From the NCBI GenBank assembly GCA_004293655.1, contig RDZZ01000048.1:1-33157 (forward strand): a stretch of 33,157 nt of DNA, given 5' to 3'. Under the pieces are notes generated by a model, which made no database searches, was not told where the DNA came from, and was given only the letters and a program-made list of their open reading frames with translations. This document shows positions 11,038 through 20,668 of the stretch, in pieces. The DNA comes from Polaromonas sp. (GTDB lineage: Bacteria > Pseudomonadota > Gammaproteobacteria > Burkholderiales > Burkholderiaceae_C). Positions within the stretch are counted from its first letter, which is position 1. Every line of letters begins with the position of its first letter. Made by a program: the position numbers and the translations under genes.

Positions 11038-12333
11038 ATGTCCGATGTTGCCATCACCACCATTTTGGTTTTTTCACTCTTTGCTATCTTGGCATCAGGG
11101 GTATGGATTGGCTTGACGCTGTCTGGCGTGGCCTGGATTGCCATGCAGCTTTTCTCATCCCGTGCTGCGGGCGATGCGATGGCCGTGACCACCTGGGGCT
11201 CATCATCGAGCTGGACGCTCACTGCCTTGCCGCTGTTCGTGTGGATGGGCGAAATTTTGTTTCGCACCAAACTCAGCGAAAGCATGTTCAGAGGTCTGGC
11301 TCCGTGGGTCAGCCGCCTGCCGGGCGGACTGCTGCATACCAATGTGATCGGCTGCACCATTTTTGCTGCGGTATCGGGCTCGTCAGCTGCCACCTGCGCC
11401 ACCATCGGCAAAATGACATTGCCTGAACTCAAACGCCGTGGTTACCCGGACGACATCACGATTGGCTCGCTGGCTGGCGCGGGTACGTTGGGGCTGTTGA
11501 TTCCACCATCCATCATCATGATCGTGTATGGCGTGACGGCTGATGTGTCGATTGCCAAGCTGTTCATTGCGGGCGTGTTCCCCGGCTTGCTCCTGGCATC
11601 GCTTTTCTCAGGCTATCTGGTTGTCTGGGCGTTGATGAACCCCGGCAAAATACCGCCACCCGACGCGGGCATGAGCTTTGGGGCCAAGGTTTACGAATCG
11701 CGGCATTTGATACCGGTGGTACTTTTAATTGGTGCAGTACTGGGCTCTATTTACGCCGGTATTGCCACAGCAACTGAGGCAGCAGCCATTGGCGTCGTCG
11801 GCTCACTGGTGTTATCTGTGGTGCAGCGGTCCATGAGCTGGACGGTGTTCAAAGAGTCGTTGATGGGCGCGACCCGGCTGTACTGCATGATCGCCTTGAT
11901 TCTGGCGGGTGCGGCGTTTTTAACGCTCAGTATGGGCTACATCGGTCTGCCACGCCACTTGGCAGAGTTTGTGTCGAGTTTGGGTCTGTCGCCTTTTGTA
12001 CTGATCCTGGCATTAACGCTTTTTTACGTGCTGCTGGGCTGCTTTCTAGATGGCATCAGCATGGTAGTTCTCACGATGGGTGTGATTTTGCCTATCGTGC
12101 AAGCCGCCAAGCTGGATTTGGTCTGGTTCGGCATTTTTATCGTCATCGTCGTCGAGATGGCGCAGATCACGCCACCCGTCGGCTTTAATTTGTTTGTGCT
12201 GCAAGGCATGACGAGAAGAGAGATCACCTACATCGCCAAAGTCACCCTGCCGTTTTTCCTGCTGATGTGCGTGATGGTGTTGCTGCTGTGGTTTTTTCCG
12301 GGGATTGCAACTTGGTTGCCAGGCAAGATGTAA
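11038..12333 (+). CDS. TRAP transporter large permease, DctM family (second copy)
   Basis: MSDVAITTILVFSLFAILASGVWIGLTL...; very similar by eye along its length to the protein of 4599-5894. Start trimmed from the track ORF (10933) to the ATG at 11038. Confidence 0.93.
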   Translation: MSDVAITTILVFSLFAILASGVWIGLTLSGVAWIAMQLFSSRAAGDAMAVTTWGSSSSWTLTALPLFVWMGEILFRTKLSESMFRGLAPWVSRLPGGLLHTNVIGCTIFAAVSGSSAATCATIGKMTLPELKRRGYPDDITIGSLAGAGTLGLLIPPSIIMIVYGVTADVSIAKLFIAGVFPGLLLASLFSGYLVVWALMNPGKIPPPDAGMSFGAKVYESRHLIPVVLLIGAVLGSIYAGIATATEAAAIGVVGSLVLSVVQRSMSWTVFKESLMGATRLYCMIALILAGAAFLTLSMGYIGLPRHLAEFVSSLGLSPFVLILALTLFYVLLGCFLDGISMVVLTMGVILPIVQAAKLDLVWFGIFIVIVVEMAQITPPVGFNLFVLQGMTRREITYIAKVTLPFFLLMCVMVLLLWFFPGIATWLPGKM

Positions 12334-12386
12334 TTCCATTTCCATATCAGTACGATCAGTACGATATGTTGTTGCTTCGCCTTGGC
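12334..12386 (+). repeat. Diverged dispersed repeat, copy A
   Basis: ttccatttccatatca ... gatatgttgttgcttcgccttgg; compare copy B at 26182-26236 (ttccatgtccatatca ... ggtatgttgttgcctggccttgg). Confidence 0.6.
12346..12365. repeat. 9-bp direct tandem duplication, atcagtacg x2
   Basis: atcagtacg atcagtacg at, read directly. Confidence 0.9.
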
Positions 12387-12528
12387 CGTCAAAGCACTGT
12401 CTGCGGCTTCGCGCCTGATCTCCCATTGATCTGAAAACGCAATAAGCAGGGAAGGCGCGTCGCACATCGACGACGCCCCCAGAGTGGTTTCACGAACAAT
12501 CTCGGCTAGAGGCGATCCAGAGCTGGAA

Positions 12529-14340
12529 TCAACGCCTAAACCCTCCACCAGAATTACCCCGGTTGCCACCGCTACCTGTACGCAAACCGCCGCCACCAAA
12601 ATTCCCGCCACCACTGCGATTGCTACCGCGGCCACCCCCGCCACTGCTTCGGGTAGGCAGGCCAGATGATGGAAAGCCTGCAGACACATGGCTGGTAGGC
12701 TGGCGTTCGTCAAAGTCGTTGTGCAAGTCTGCGCGTGTGTCAACGCGCGGGCCACGTGGGTCTTGGCGCTGCTGCTCCGCGTACTCTCGCGGTACTCGTG
12801 CATCGCGCTGGCGCGGTGCATGCGCTGGGCGTGACTGGACTGACGGTTGTCCGTAGCCAGAGTTTTGGCGCGGCTGACCTGGGTTCGGGGTGCGAGGGCC
12901 TCTACCGAATCCGCTGCCACCGCCACCGCCACCGCCATTACCTTCGCTGCTGCCACGACCTGCGCCAGCACCCTTGCCTGCACCAGCTGGTGCGCGGCCC
13001 CGGCCACCGCCGTTGCCACCGCCCGCACCACTCGCCCCGCGCGATGGCTGTGTACCTTTGTTGTCACGAATGCGTGTCATCATCTCGCTGCGTGCAGCCT
13101 TGGCTGCCGCCTGCATCACGTCACGGCTGGGCGGTTTGCCCAAGCCGCCCCAAATCGTCTGGCGACCCATAGCCAGCGGCTCGGCGCGCTCGTCAGCGTC
13201 AGCTTCAAAGCCGGGCACCTTCACCACTTCAATGTTCTGTTTGGTAAAGCGCTCAATGTCCTGCATGAAGCCTTCTTCGTCCAAGCACACCAGGCTCACG
13301 GCCTCGCCACTGTTGCCCGCGCGGCCTGTGCGGCCAATGCGGTGAACATAGTCTTCGCTGACGTTGGGGATTTCGTAGTTCACCACGTGTGGCAGCTCGT
13401 CAATGTCAATGCCGCGTGCAGCGATGTCAGTGGCAACCAGTGCGCGAATCGTGCCGTCTTTGAAGCCCTGCAGCGCTTGGGTGCGAGCCGTCTGGCTCTT
13501 GTTGCCATGCAGTGCCAGCGCTTCAATGCCGTTTTTGGTCAAATGCTCGGCCACGTTGTTGGCACCAAACTTGGTACGCGTAAAAACCAGCACCTGGCTC
13601 CAGTTGTGCTCGTTGATGATATGCGTCAGCAGGGCTTTTTTCTTGGCTCGCCCTACCGGGTGAATGGTCTGCGTGATGCGCTGCACTGTGGTGTTGCGCG
13701 GCGTGACCTGAATATGCAGTGGGTCGCGCAGCAGGCCGTTGGTCAGGTCACGAATTTCGTCACTGAAGGTGGCACTGAACAGCAGTGTTTGTTTCTGCTT
13801 GGGCACGAGCGCCAGCACTTTTTTGATATCGTGGATAAACCCCATGTCCAGCATGCGGTCGGCCTCATCCAGCACCAAAATTTGCACCTGGCTCAGGTCC
13901 AGCGTGCCCTGGCCTGCATGGTCCAGCAGGCGGCCTGGTGTGGCTACCAAAATATCTACACCACGGCGCAGTTTTTCAATTTGCGCGCCCATGCCGACAC
14001 CGCCAAACATCACCATGGAGGTCAGCTCAAGGTATTTGCCGTAAATGCGAACGCTCTCTTCGACCTGCGCGGCCAGCTCGCGGGTGGGTGTCATGATCAG
14101 GCAACGCACAGCGTTGACACCACGGCGGTTTGTCAATCGCGCCTCGGTGCTCAGGCGCTGCAGCATGGGCAGCACAAATGCGGCGGTTTTACCGGTACCG
14201 GTCTGGGCACCGCCTAGAAGGTCGCCACCGGCTAGAACGGCAGGAATCGCTTGGGTCTGAATGGGGGTGGGGGTGTCGTAGCCTTGCTCAAGCACGGCTT
14301 TAAGAATGGCCGGAGCCAGATTCAATTCTTCAAATGTCAT
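12529..14340 (-). CDS. rhlE: DEAD-box RNA helicase, RhlE-like, with long Gly/Arg-rich C-terminal tail
   Basis: [84 protein letters not shown]. Start taken at 14340 rather than the track start 14616. Tail [26 protein letters not shown]...[12 protein letters not shown]. Confidence 0.93.
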   Translation of the reverse strand: MTFEELNLAPAILKAVLEQGYDTPTPIQTQAIPAVLAGGDLLGGAQTGTGKTAAFVLPMLQRLSTEARLTNRRGVNAVRCLIMTPTRELAAQVEESVRIYGKYLELTSMVMFGGVGMGAQIEKLRRGVDILVATPGRLLDHAGQGTLDLSQVQILVLDEADRMLDMGFIHDIKKVLALVPKQKQTLLFSATFSDEIRDLTNGLLRDPLHIQVTPRNTTVQRITQTIHPVGRAKKKALLTHIINEHNWSQVLVFTRTKFGANNVAEHLTKNGIEALALHGNKSQTARTQALQGFKDGTIRALVATDIAARGIDIDELPHVVNYEIPNVSEDYVHRIGRTGRAGNSGEAVSLVCLDEEGFMQDIERFTKQNIEVVKVPGFEADADERAEPLAMGRQTIWGGLGKPPSRDVMQAAAKAARSEMMTRIRDNKGTQPSRGASGAGGGNGGGRGRAPAGAGKGAGAGRGSSEGNGGGGGGGSGFGRGPRTPNPGQPRQNSGYGQPSVQSRPAHAPRQRDARVPREYAEQQRQDPRGPRVDTRADLHNDFDERQPTSHVSAGFPSSGLPTRSSGGGGRGSNRSGGGNFGGGGLRTGSGGNRGNSGGGFRR

Positions 14341-14632
14341 GGTTTTGCGCCAGATAGCGCTTCTTGATCGGCCTGTAGGGTGCTTTTGTTGAGAGGCAAC
14401 CCGCCAGTGATAGGCAGATGGGGTCAAAAAGTCGGGCCAGAAAACATCACGTGCCGGCCTGGAAAGCATGGCTGAAATGTGCCCAAATGTTGCAGGTAAC
14501 TGGAGCCAGCAACTGCCAGATTGTCTCACGGAACGATAATAGAAGTTTGCGAGCAAAACCGGACACTCGACACAGTGGGCCGCCAAGCTTCGCTTTTTCT
14601 GTTTATAAAGACGCATTCAAAGACTCAACTCT

Positions 14633-16294
14633 ATGGCTCAATACGTATTCACCATGAACAAGGTCGGCAAAATCGTGCCGCCCAAACGTCACATTCTTAA
14701 AGACGTTTCACTCAGCTTTTTCCCCGGTGCCAAGATCGGCATGCTGGGCGTCAACGGCTCTGGCAAATCTACATTGCTCAAGATCATGGCTGGCATTGAC
14801 AAGGAGATCGAAGGCGAAGCCACCCCGATGCCGGGCCTGAACATTGGCTATCTGCCGCAGGAACCGAAGCTCAACGACGAGCACACGGTGCGTGAAAGCG
14901 TTGAAGACGGCATGGGTGCCGTCTTTGCTGCCAAAGGTTTGCTGGATGCCGTTTATGCTGCCTATGGCGAGGAAGATGCCGACTTTGATGCGCTGGCCGC
15001 AGAACAGGCCCGCCTTGAGGCCATCATCGCAACGGGCGGAACTGATTCCGAGCATCAGCTTGAAATCGCTGCTGACGCCCTGCGCCTGCCGCCCTGGGAT
15101 GCCAAGATTGGCGTGCTTTCTGGCGGTGAAAAACGCCGGGTGGCGCTGTGCCGCATGTTGCTGTCCAAACCCGATATGCTGCTGCTGGACGAGCCCACCA
15201 ACCACCTTGACGCTGAATCGGTGGACTGGCTGGAGCAGTTTTTACAGCGCTTTTCAGGCACCGTGGTGGCCATTACCCATGACCGCTATTTTCTCGACAA
15301 CGCTGCGGAATGGATTTTGGAGCTTGACCGCGGCCATGGCATTCCGTGGAAGGGCAACTACAGCAGTTGGCTGGACCAAAAAGGCGAGCGCCTGGCCAAT
15401 GAGCAAAAAGGTGAGGAAGCCCGTGCCAAAGCCCTGAAGAAAGAACTCGAATGGTCACGCCAAAACCCCAAGGCGCGTCAGGCCAAGAGCAAATCGCGCC
15501 TGGCACGGTTTGAGGAATTGAGCGATTTTGAATACCAGAAACGGGTGGAAACCAACGAAATATTCATCCCTGTGGCTGAACGCCTGGGCCATCAGGTCAT
15601 TGAATTTCATAACGTCACCAAGTCGTTCGGTGACCGTTTGCTGATTGACAACCTGAGTTTTACCATTCCTGCAGGTGCTATCGTCGGCATCATCGGCCCC
15701 AACGGGGCGGGCAAATCAACATTGTTCAAATTGATTGCTGGCAAAGAACTGCCCGACAGTGGTGAGGTCATCAAGGGCGCGACGGTACGCATGGCCTTTG
15801 TGGACCAGAACCGTGATGACCTGGCGAATGAAAAAACCGTGTGGGAAGACATCTCTGGCGGCCTTGATATTTTGAACGTCGGCAAGTTCCAGATGCCCAG
15901 CCGTGCCTACGCAGGGCGCTTTAACTTCAATGGTGGTGACCAACAAAAACGTGTGGGTACGCTCTCGGGTGGTGAGCGCGGTCGTCTGCACCTGGCCAAA
16001 ACCCTGATTGCTGGCGGCAATGTGCTGATGCTCGATGAGCCCTCCAACGACTTGGATGTTGAAACGCTGCGCGCGCTTGAAGATGCGCTGCTTGAGTTTG
16101 CCGGCTCGGTGATGGTGATCAGCCATGACCGCTGGTTTTTGGACCGCATCGCCACGCACATTCTGGCTGCTGAGGGTGACAGCCAGTGGACGTTCTTTGA
16201 CGGCAATTATCAGGAGTACGAGGCTGACAAGAGAAAACGCCTGGGTGAAGAGGGCGCCAAGCCGAAACGTATGCGCTACAAGGCGCTGAAATAA
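14633..16294 (+). CDS. ettA: ABC-F protein EttA (energy-dependent translational throttle A)
   Basis: 553 aa with two ABC domains: GVNGSGKSTLLKIMAG, LSGGEKRRVALCRMLLSKPDMLLLDEPTNHLD, GPNGAGKSTLFKLIAG, LSGGERGRLHLAKTLIAGGNVLMLDEPSNDLD; start MAQYVFTMNKVGKIVPPKRHILKD. Confidence 0.95.
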   Translation: MAQYVFTMNKVGKIVPPKRHILKDVSLSFFPGAKIGMLGVNGSGKSTLLKIMAGIDKEIEGEATPMPGLNIGYLPQEPKLNDEHTVRESVEDGMGAVFAAKGLLDAVYAAYGEEDADFDALAAEQARLEAIIATGGTDSEHQLEIAADALRLPPWDAKIGVLSGGEKRRVALCRMLLSKPDMLLLDEPTNHLDAESVDWLEQFLQRFSGTVVAITHDRYFLDNAAEWILELDRGHGIPWKGNYSSWLDQKGERLANEQKGEEARAKALKKELEWSRQNPKARQAKSKSRLARFEELSDFEYQKRVETNEIFIPVAERLGHQVIEFHNVTKSFGDRLLIDNLSFTIPAGAIVGIIGPNGAGKSTLFKLIAGKELPDSGEVIKGATVRMAFVDQNRDDLANEKTVWEDISGGLDILNVGKFQMPSRAYAGRFNFNGGDQQKRVGTLSGGERGRLHLAKTLIAGGNVLMLDEPSNDLDVETLRALEDALLEFAGSVMVISHDRWFLDRIATHILAAEGDSQWTFFDGNYQEYEADKRKRLGEEGAKPKRMRYKALK

Positions 16295-16312
16295 ATCGGG
16301 TTCGGGGGATTC

Positions 16313-16399
16313 ACCGCAGAGAACGCAGAGGGTCGCAGAGAAAGGATTAAAAAGTCTTTTCTTCCTCGTCTTACTCTGCGTTCTCTGCGCCTCTGCGGT
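16313..16399. repeat. Inverted-repeat element built from CGCAGAG / CTCTGCG iterations
   Basis: Left arm accgcagagaacgcagagggtcgcagag; right arm ctctgcgttctctgcgcctctgcggt. accgcagag pairs with ctctgcggt and aacgcagag pairs with ctctgcgtt. Confidence 0.85.
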
Positions 16400-16415
16400 A
16401 AATGACTTCTTTCTT

Positions 16416-16958
16416 ATGACCGACGAACAAGTACTAACCCAAACCAAGCACTGGCTGGAGACTGCCGTCATTGGCCTGAACCTCTGCCCATTCGCCAAAG
16501 CGGTTTACGTTAAAAACCAGGTCCGGCTGGTGGTCAGTCATGCGCGGCATGCCGATGATCTGCTTGAAGAGCTGGACCGTGAACTGGACCTGCTGGTTGC
16601 CACGCCTGCGCAAGACATTGACACCACGCTGCTGATTCACCCTACGCTGTTTGAAGACTTTCTTGACTTCAACGATTTTCTTGAAGTCGCTGAAGGTGTG
16701 GTGGACGAACACGGCCTCGACGGTGTGGTGCAGCTTGCCAGCTTTCACCCGCAGTTCCAGTTCGATGGCACTGCAGCCGATGACATGGGCAACTACACCA
16801 ACCGCGCGCCGTTTGCCATGCTGCATTTGCTGCGTGAGGCAAGCGTTGACAGGGCTGTGGCGGCTTTCCCGCAAGCCGATGTTATTTTCGAGCAGAACAT
16901 TGCCACACTGGAAAAACTGGGTCACACTGGCTGGCAGGCCCTGGGTTTGAAGCGCTGA
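16416..16958 (+). CDS. DUF1415 family protein
   Basis: 180 aa: TKHWLETAVIGLNLCPFAKAVYVKNQVRLVVS...FNDFLEVAEGVVDEHGLDGVVQLASFHPQFQFDGTAADDMGNYTNRAPFAMLHLLREASVDRAV. Confidence 0.88.
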   Translation: MTDEQVLTQTKHWLETAVIGLNLCPFAKAVYVKNQVRLVVSHARHADDLLEELDRELDLLVATPAQDIDTTLLIHPTLFEDFLDFNDFLEVAEGVVDEHGLDGVVQLASFHPQFQFDGTAADDMGNYTNRAPFAMLHLLREASVDRAVAAFPQADVIFEQNIATLEKLGHTGWQALGLKR

Positions 16959-16968
16959 CATCTTGCCA

Positions 16969-16986
16969 ATGGCTTTTATGGCTTTT
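16969..16986. repeat. 9-bp direct tandem duplication, atggctttt x2
   Basis: atggctttt atggctttt gtggc, read directly. Confidence 0.85.
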
Positions 16987-17141
16987 GTGGCGTTCTCGGC
17001 TGGATTTTCTGGAGCCGGCCACAGAAAGTGCTTGACTGTCTGACAAGTCAGGCAGGCTTTGCCGGGCTTGCCTTGTCTGCCACCTTTACAGCCTACCCTG
17101 CATTGAGGGACACTACTGCAAAAGGGACATCATCCAGCACC

Positions 17142-19655
17142 ATGAGCACCTCATCGCCCCCGTCAAGCGCCGCTTACCAGACCTGTCTGAACGAGGCTTT
17201 CACACAATCTCCCCTTGTCATCAAGCACTGGTGTTCGGGTTTGGCTGAGATTTTGCATGAGCGATCCACAGGCTCTGTCGCTGTTCATGAAAAGCGCATT
17301 TTGCAAGATGCCGCTGTGGCCCTGAAAGCCAATCAGGGCGTTATTGTGGAAGGCTTTGTCCTGGAGCTGACCAAAGCGATCGCCCAACACGCCAAGGCCA
17401 GCAACGCTAAAAAAGACGAAGACGCGCCACATTCTTTTTCATCCCTGCGGTTCGATCAACTCGAACTGATGGGCGACGATCAGGTTCAGGAGACGCTCGA
17501 CAGCGCGCGCTTGCAACAGTTTTTAATGCTGGCAGCGGATGCGGAACTCGCTGATTTTTCTGCGCGCCTCAGCACTGCGCAGGGTTACAAGACTGTGCAG
17601 GCAGACAAAAACCCACTGCGCCCTGAAGTTTTTTCGCAGGCGTTGCTCACATTGCTGCGTCGCCTTCCGGTCGATAACGGCTTGCGCTCACGCTGGCTGA
17701 CATATGGCGCGCAGTTGTTGGGCAAAGAGCTAAAGGCACTGTATGTGCTGCTGGGCAAGCTTCTGGAACAGCAGGGGGTCACGCAGGCGCCTTATCGCGT
17801 GTTGGCTGGCGTTGACGGCCAGTCCCACAAACCTGTCAGCGTTGATGCCGCACACGATCCGGGTTCACCCGCTTACGGCTCCTCCCCAGGCGGGTTGGCG
17901 GGGTACCCACTTCCCGCTGCACAAACTTGGTCATCACAGCCGGTGGACCACCCGACGTATTCTGGGCGGGGCAGGGCGCCTGACGCGCTGCTCGACCCAC
18001 AAGCGCTAAACAGCTCAGCAGGTAGGGCGGGTATAAAGGGTGCAGAAGGCTCAGCGCACATCAGCCGTGAGCAATTACTCACGCTCGACCGCCTTCACCG
18101 CTTGATGGCGGGCGACTACGATGACGCTTTTGAAGACGCACCTCTCGGTGCTGCGTCCTACGGCGCAGCAGGCGTGCAGCATGATTTCTCCCACACCTTG
18201 CCTGCTGCCATGGATGCGCTCGCCGAGCTGGAACAACAAGGGCTGGTCATGGCCAGCAGAGACAAAGTCCGGGCAAAGCCACCCCTGCCGATTACCCTTC
18301 TGCGGGAACAGCTCAAGACGGAGGCCAAAACTCTCGGTCAGGCCTTGAGCATTGAAGTTGTGGGCCTGATGATCCAGAGGTTGACCAACGACGAGCGGCT
18401 GCTCGCTCCGGTGCGGCAACTGATTGCCCAGGCCGAACCTGCATTCTTGCATCTGGGCCTTACCGACCCGCGCTTTTTCAGCGACAAAGCGCATCCTGCC
18501 CGTCAGTTGCTGGAGGCCATCACGGCCAAAAGTCTGGCTTTCTCGAGCCAGGACGCGCCAGGTTTTGAGCAGTTCATGCAGCACATCCGGGAAGTGTCAG
18601 CCGTCTTGAAGGAAGGCCAGCTCAATGCCACGCAGGATTTCGCTGCGCTGCTTGCCGATTTTGAGGACAAGCAGCATCAGGAAACGCCTGAAGAAAGTAT
18701 GGCCCAAGAGGCGGCAGTGCAGGCGTTGTTGCGAGCTGAGCAGCGCAATTTGCTGGCTGAAAAAATTGCACAGGAAATCCGGGTACGCCCCGACTTCATC
18801 AGTGGCAACGGGGCGATTGCCAGTTTTTTGACGGGCCCTTGGGCGCATGTGATGGCCAATGAGCGGCTGCTCGGCGAGCATGGCGGCATTGGCTCTGCCA
18901 AGGCGGTCTATAGCCTGACACTGGGTGACCTGCTCTGGAGCCTGAACACCGCGCAAGCCTCTCGCAACCGAAAGCGGCTGGTCAGGATCATTCCTGGTAT
19001 GTTGAACTCGGTGCGCGAAGGGCTGCTGTCGATTGACTACCCGCTGGAGAAATCCAAAGCGTTTTATGACGCGCTCATGCGCAGCCATGAAACGGCCATC
19101 AAGTCTGTGGCGGACAGACCTGACAACGCCATGCGTGCGCCTGAAGTACCTGAAGCGCTTGAAAAAGCCTTTGAAACCGGCGACCGCAACAACAGCCAGA
19201 CCAACGAGCCCTGGCTGGCACCCAGGGAGGCGCAGCAATCGGGTTTCATGGAGGACTGGAAACCAGACGATAGCACCGACTTTCAGGCCACCGTGCCCGG
19301 CCAACCGCTTCTTGTGCCAGATGCCCAGAGCGGGCGTGAAGGTGTGGCGAGCGATGAGGCCGCCGCGTCGTCGCCAGACAGTGGCGTCGAGCTGCTTTTG
19401 GGCGCCTGGGTGGAGCTGCTCTCAGAAGGCCGATGGCTGCGCGCCCAGCTCACCTGGATCAGCCCGCACAACACCCTTTTCATGTTCACCAGCGGTGGCA
19501 GGCGAAGCCATTCCATGACTTCGCGCATGTTGCAGCAGTTGCTTGCTGCTGACCGTTTGAGGGTCATCAGCGATCAGGGTTTGCTCGAAGGCGCGCTGGA
19601 CAGTGTGGCCCGCATGGCCATGCGCAACAGTGTCGATATTGCCCTGGACATTTGA
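17142..19655 (+). CDS. DUF1631 family protein
   Basis: Large soluble protein starting MSTSSPPSSAAYQTCLNEAFTQSPLVIKHWCSGLAEILHERS, ending in a small basic domain GAWVELLSEGRWLRAQLTWISPHNTLFMFTSGGRRSHSMTSRMLQQLLAADRLRVI. Start trimmed from 17028. Confidence 0.82.
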   Translation: MSTSSPPSSAAYQTCLNEAFTQSPLVIKHWCSGLAEILHERSTGSVAVHEKRILQDAAVALKANQGVIVEGFVLELTKAIAQHAKASNAKKDEDAPHSFSSLRFDQLELMGDDQVQETLDSARLQQFLMLAADAELADFSARLSTAQGYKTVQADKNPLRPEVFSQALLTLLRRLPVDNGLRSRWLTYGAQLLGKELKALYVLLGKLLEQQGVTQAPYRVLAGVDGQSHKPVSVDAAHDPGSPAYGSSPGGLAGYPLPAAQTWSSQPVDHPTYSGRGRAPDALLDPQALNSSAGRAGIKGAEGSAHISREQLLTLDRLHRLMAGDYDDAFEDAPLGAASYGAAGVQHDFSHTLPAAMDALAELEQQGLVMASRDKVRAKPPLPITLLREQLKTEAKTLGQALSIEVVGLMIQRLTNDERLLAPVRQLIAQAEPAFLHLGLTDPRFFSDKAHPARQLLEAITAKSLAFSSQDAPGFEQFMQHIREVSAVLKEGQLNATQDFAALLADFEDKQHQETPEESMAQEAAVQALLRAEQRNLLAEKIAQEIRVRPDFISGNGAIASFLTGPWAHVMANERLLGEHGGIGSAKAVYSLTLGDLLWSLNTAQASRNRKRLVRIIPGMLNSVREGLLSIDYPLEKSKAFYDALMRSHETAIKSVADRPDNAMRAPEVPEALEKAFETGDRNNSQTNEPWLAPREAQQSGFMEDWKPDDSTDFQATVPGQPLLVPDAQSGREGVASDEAAASSPDSGVELLLGAWVELLSEGRWLRAQLTWISPHNTLFMFTSGGRRSHSMTSRMLQQLLAADRLRVISDQGLLEGALDSVARMAMRNSVDIALDI

Positions 19656-19818
19656 CGGCGCGTGTGGGTGCCGCTGTCCGGTGACTTCAAACTCTGGCTC
19701 AGGCGGCCTCACCTTCAGCCTCAGCCTCATCTTCTGTGGACATGAAAACGCAGTCGGGCATTGCATTTTGGAGCATAAAATAAGCGCCTACGGCAATGCC
19801 CATAAGGATTAGATGCTA

Positions 19819-20220
19819 TCAATAAAATAGTGGCTGTACAAATGCAAACCAGCTGCCTGCCAGGTAGGTCGCCACACTTGCCAGATAAACCCGGGCCGAG
19901 TTTTTACGAACGCGCATACAGGTCTGCCGGAGCGCGGGGTCTGTCGGGCAGGGCGCAAAACGGTTTTTCCATTGCAGCACGCCACTGGCTACCAGCATCA
20001 GGCCTGCGAACGCAAAAACGACTTCCTTGTACTGACTGACCCAGACCAGGCCGGGCAAGACGGCCACGAGGCTCGAGAGTGCTGCGCCCGCGCCCAGTGC
20101 CACCAGCAGGGCGGGCAATGCGCAGCACAGCAGCGTGCCTGAGCTTGCAAACAGGCTCAGCCATGAGGTTCGGGCAGACCACGAGCCTGCGCTGTTGACG
20201 CTTCGGAGCAGCGGTTTCAT
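19819..20220 (-). CDS. MerT-like small membrane metal transporter
   Basis: 133 aa: LFASSGTLLCCALPALLVALGAGAALSSLV (CC-P TM segment as in MerT), second Cys pair CPTDPALRQTC followed by a TM segment; overlaps the HMA gene by 4 bp. Confidence 0.65.
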   Translation of the reverse strand: MKPLLRSVNSAGSWSARTSWLSLFASSGTLLCCALPALLVALGAGAALSSLVAVLPGLVWVSQYKEVVFAFAGLMLVASGVLQWKNRFAPCPTDPALRQTCMRVRKNSARVYLASVATYLAGSWFAFVQPLFY

Positions 20221-20567
20221 TTTTGAGCTTTCGCGGCAGCCTTGATGTCGGCAACCGACAGTTGCACGGTTTCAAGCCTGACGACGTCATAACCCGCATC
20301 GATGATCTCGGCCGTGATTTTTTTAGGGTCCAGTTTCTGGCCGTCTTTGGCCTCTATGGCCACAAGCTTTTTCTTGAGGTCCACAAAAACAAGCTGGGCT
20401 GCGGGCATGCCCATCAGGCCTTTCTCAATGCCCTGTGCGCAAAACGCACAGACCATGCCGTTGACCGTCACCTTGACGCTCTCAACGGCCAGTGCCGGGC
20501 CAGCTGCAACTGCAAAAAAGTAAATGCCTGCGCAGGCAGCCATGGTTTTAAGGCTTGGGGTTTTCAT
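20217..20567 (-). CDS. Periplasmic heavy-metal-associated (HMA, MerP-like) protein
   Basis: Signal peptide MKTPSLKTMAACAGIYFFAVAAGPALA, then VKVTVNGMVCAFCAQGIEKGLMGMPAAQLVFVDLKKKLVAI (CxxC HMA fold). Confidence 0.82.
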   Translation of the reverse strand: MKTPSLKTMAACAGIYFFAVAAGPALAVESVKVTVNGMVCAFCAQGIEKGLMGMPAAQLVFVDLKKKLVAIEAKDGQKLDPKKITAEIIDAGYDVVRLETVQLSVADIKAAAKAQK

Positions 20568-20593
20568 GATGTGTGTTTGAAAATGATAAAAAA

Positions 20594-20629
20594 ATGAAAA
20601 AAATGAAAAAAATGAAAAAGATGAAAAAA
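20594..20629. repeat. Tandem 9-bp repeat (atgaaaaaa-type), about four units, upstream of the HMA gene
   Basis: atg motifs at 20594, 20603, 20612 and 20621 with 9-bp spacing. Confidence 0.85.
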
Positions 20630-20668
20630 TGGTGGAGCAGGTTCAGATTTTTTAGATATTCTGGTGCT

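Noticed and set aside
12847-14217. 456-aa plus-strand ORF and 12890-13345 proline-rich ORF
   Set aside because: Antisense to the RhlE-like helicase, whose motifs are unambiguous; composition mirrors the high-GC coding strand.
14341-14616. N-terminal extension of the helicase to 14616
   Set aside because: The [13 protein letters not shown] start at 14340 matches the usual RhlE N-terminus; the upstream extension has no helicase-like content.
15716-16498. 260-aa minus ORF spanning the ettA end and the CGCAGAG element
   Set aside because: Mostly antisense to ettA; the FTAEAQRTQ...LCVLCGE part is translation of the repeat element.
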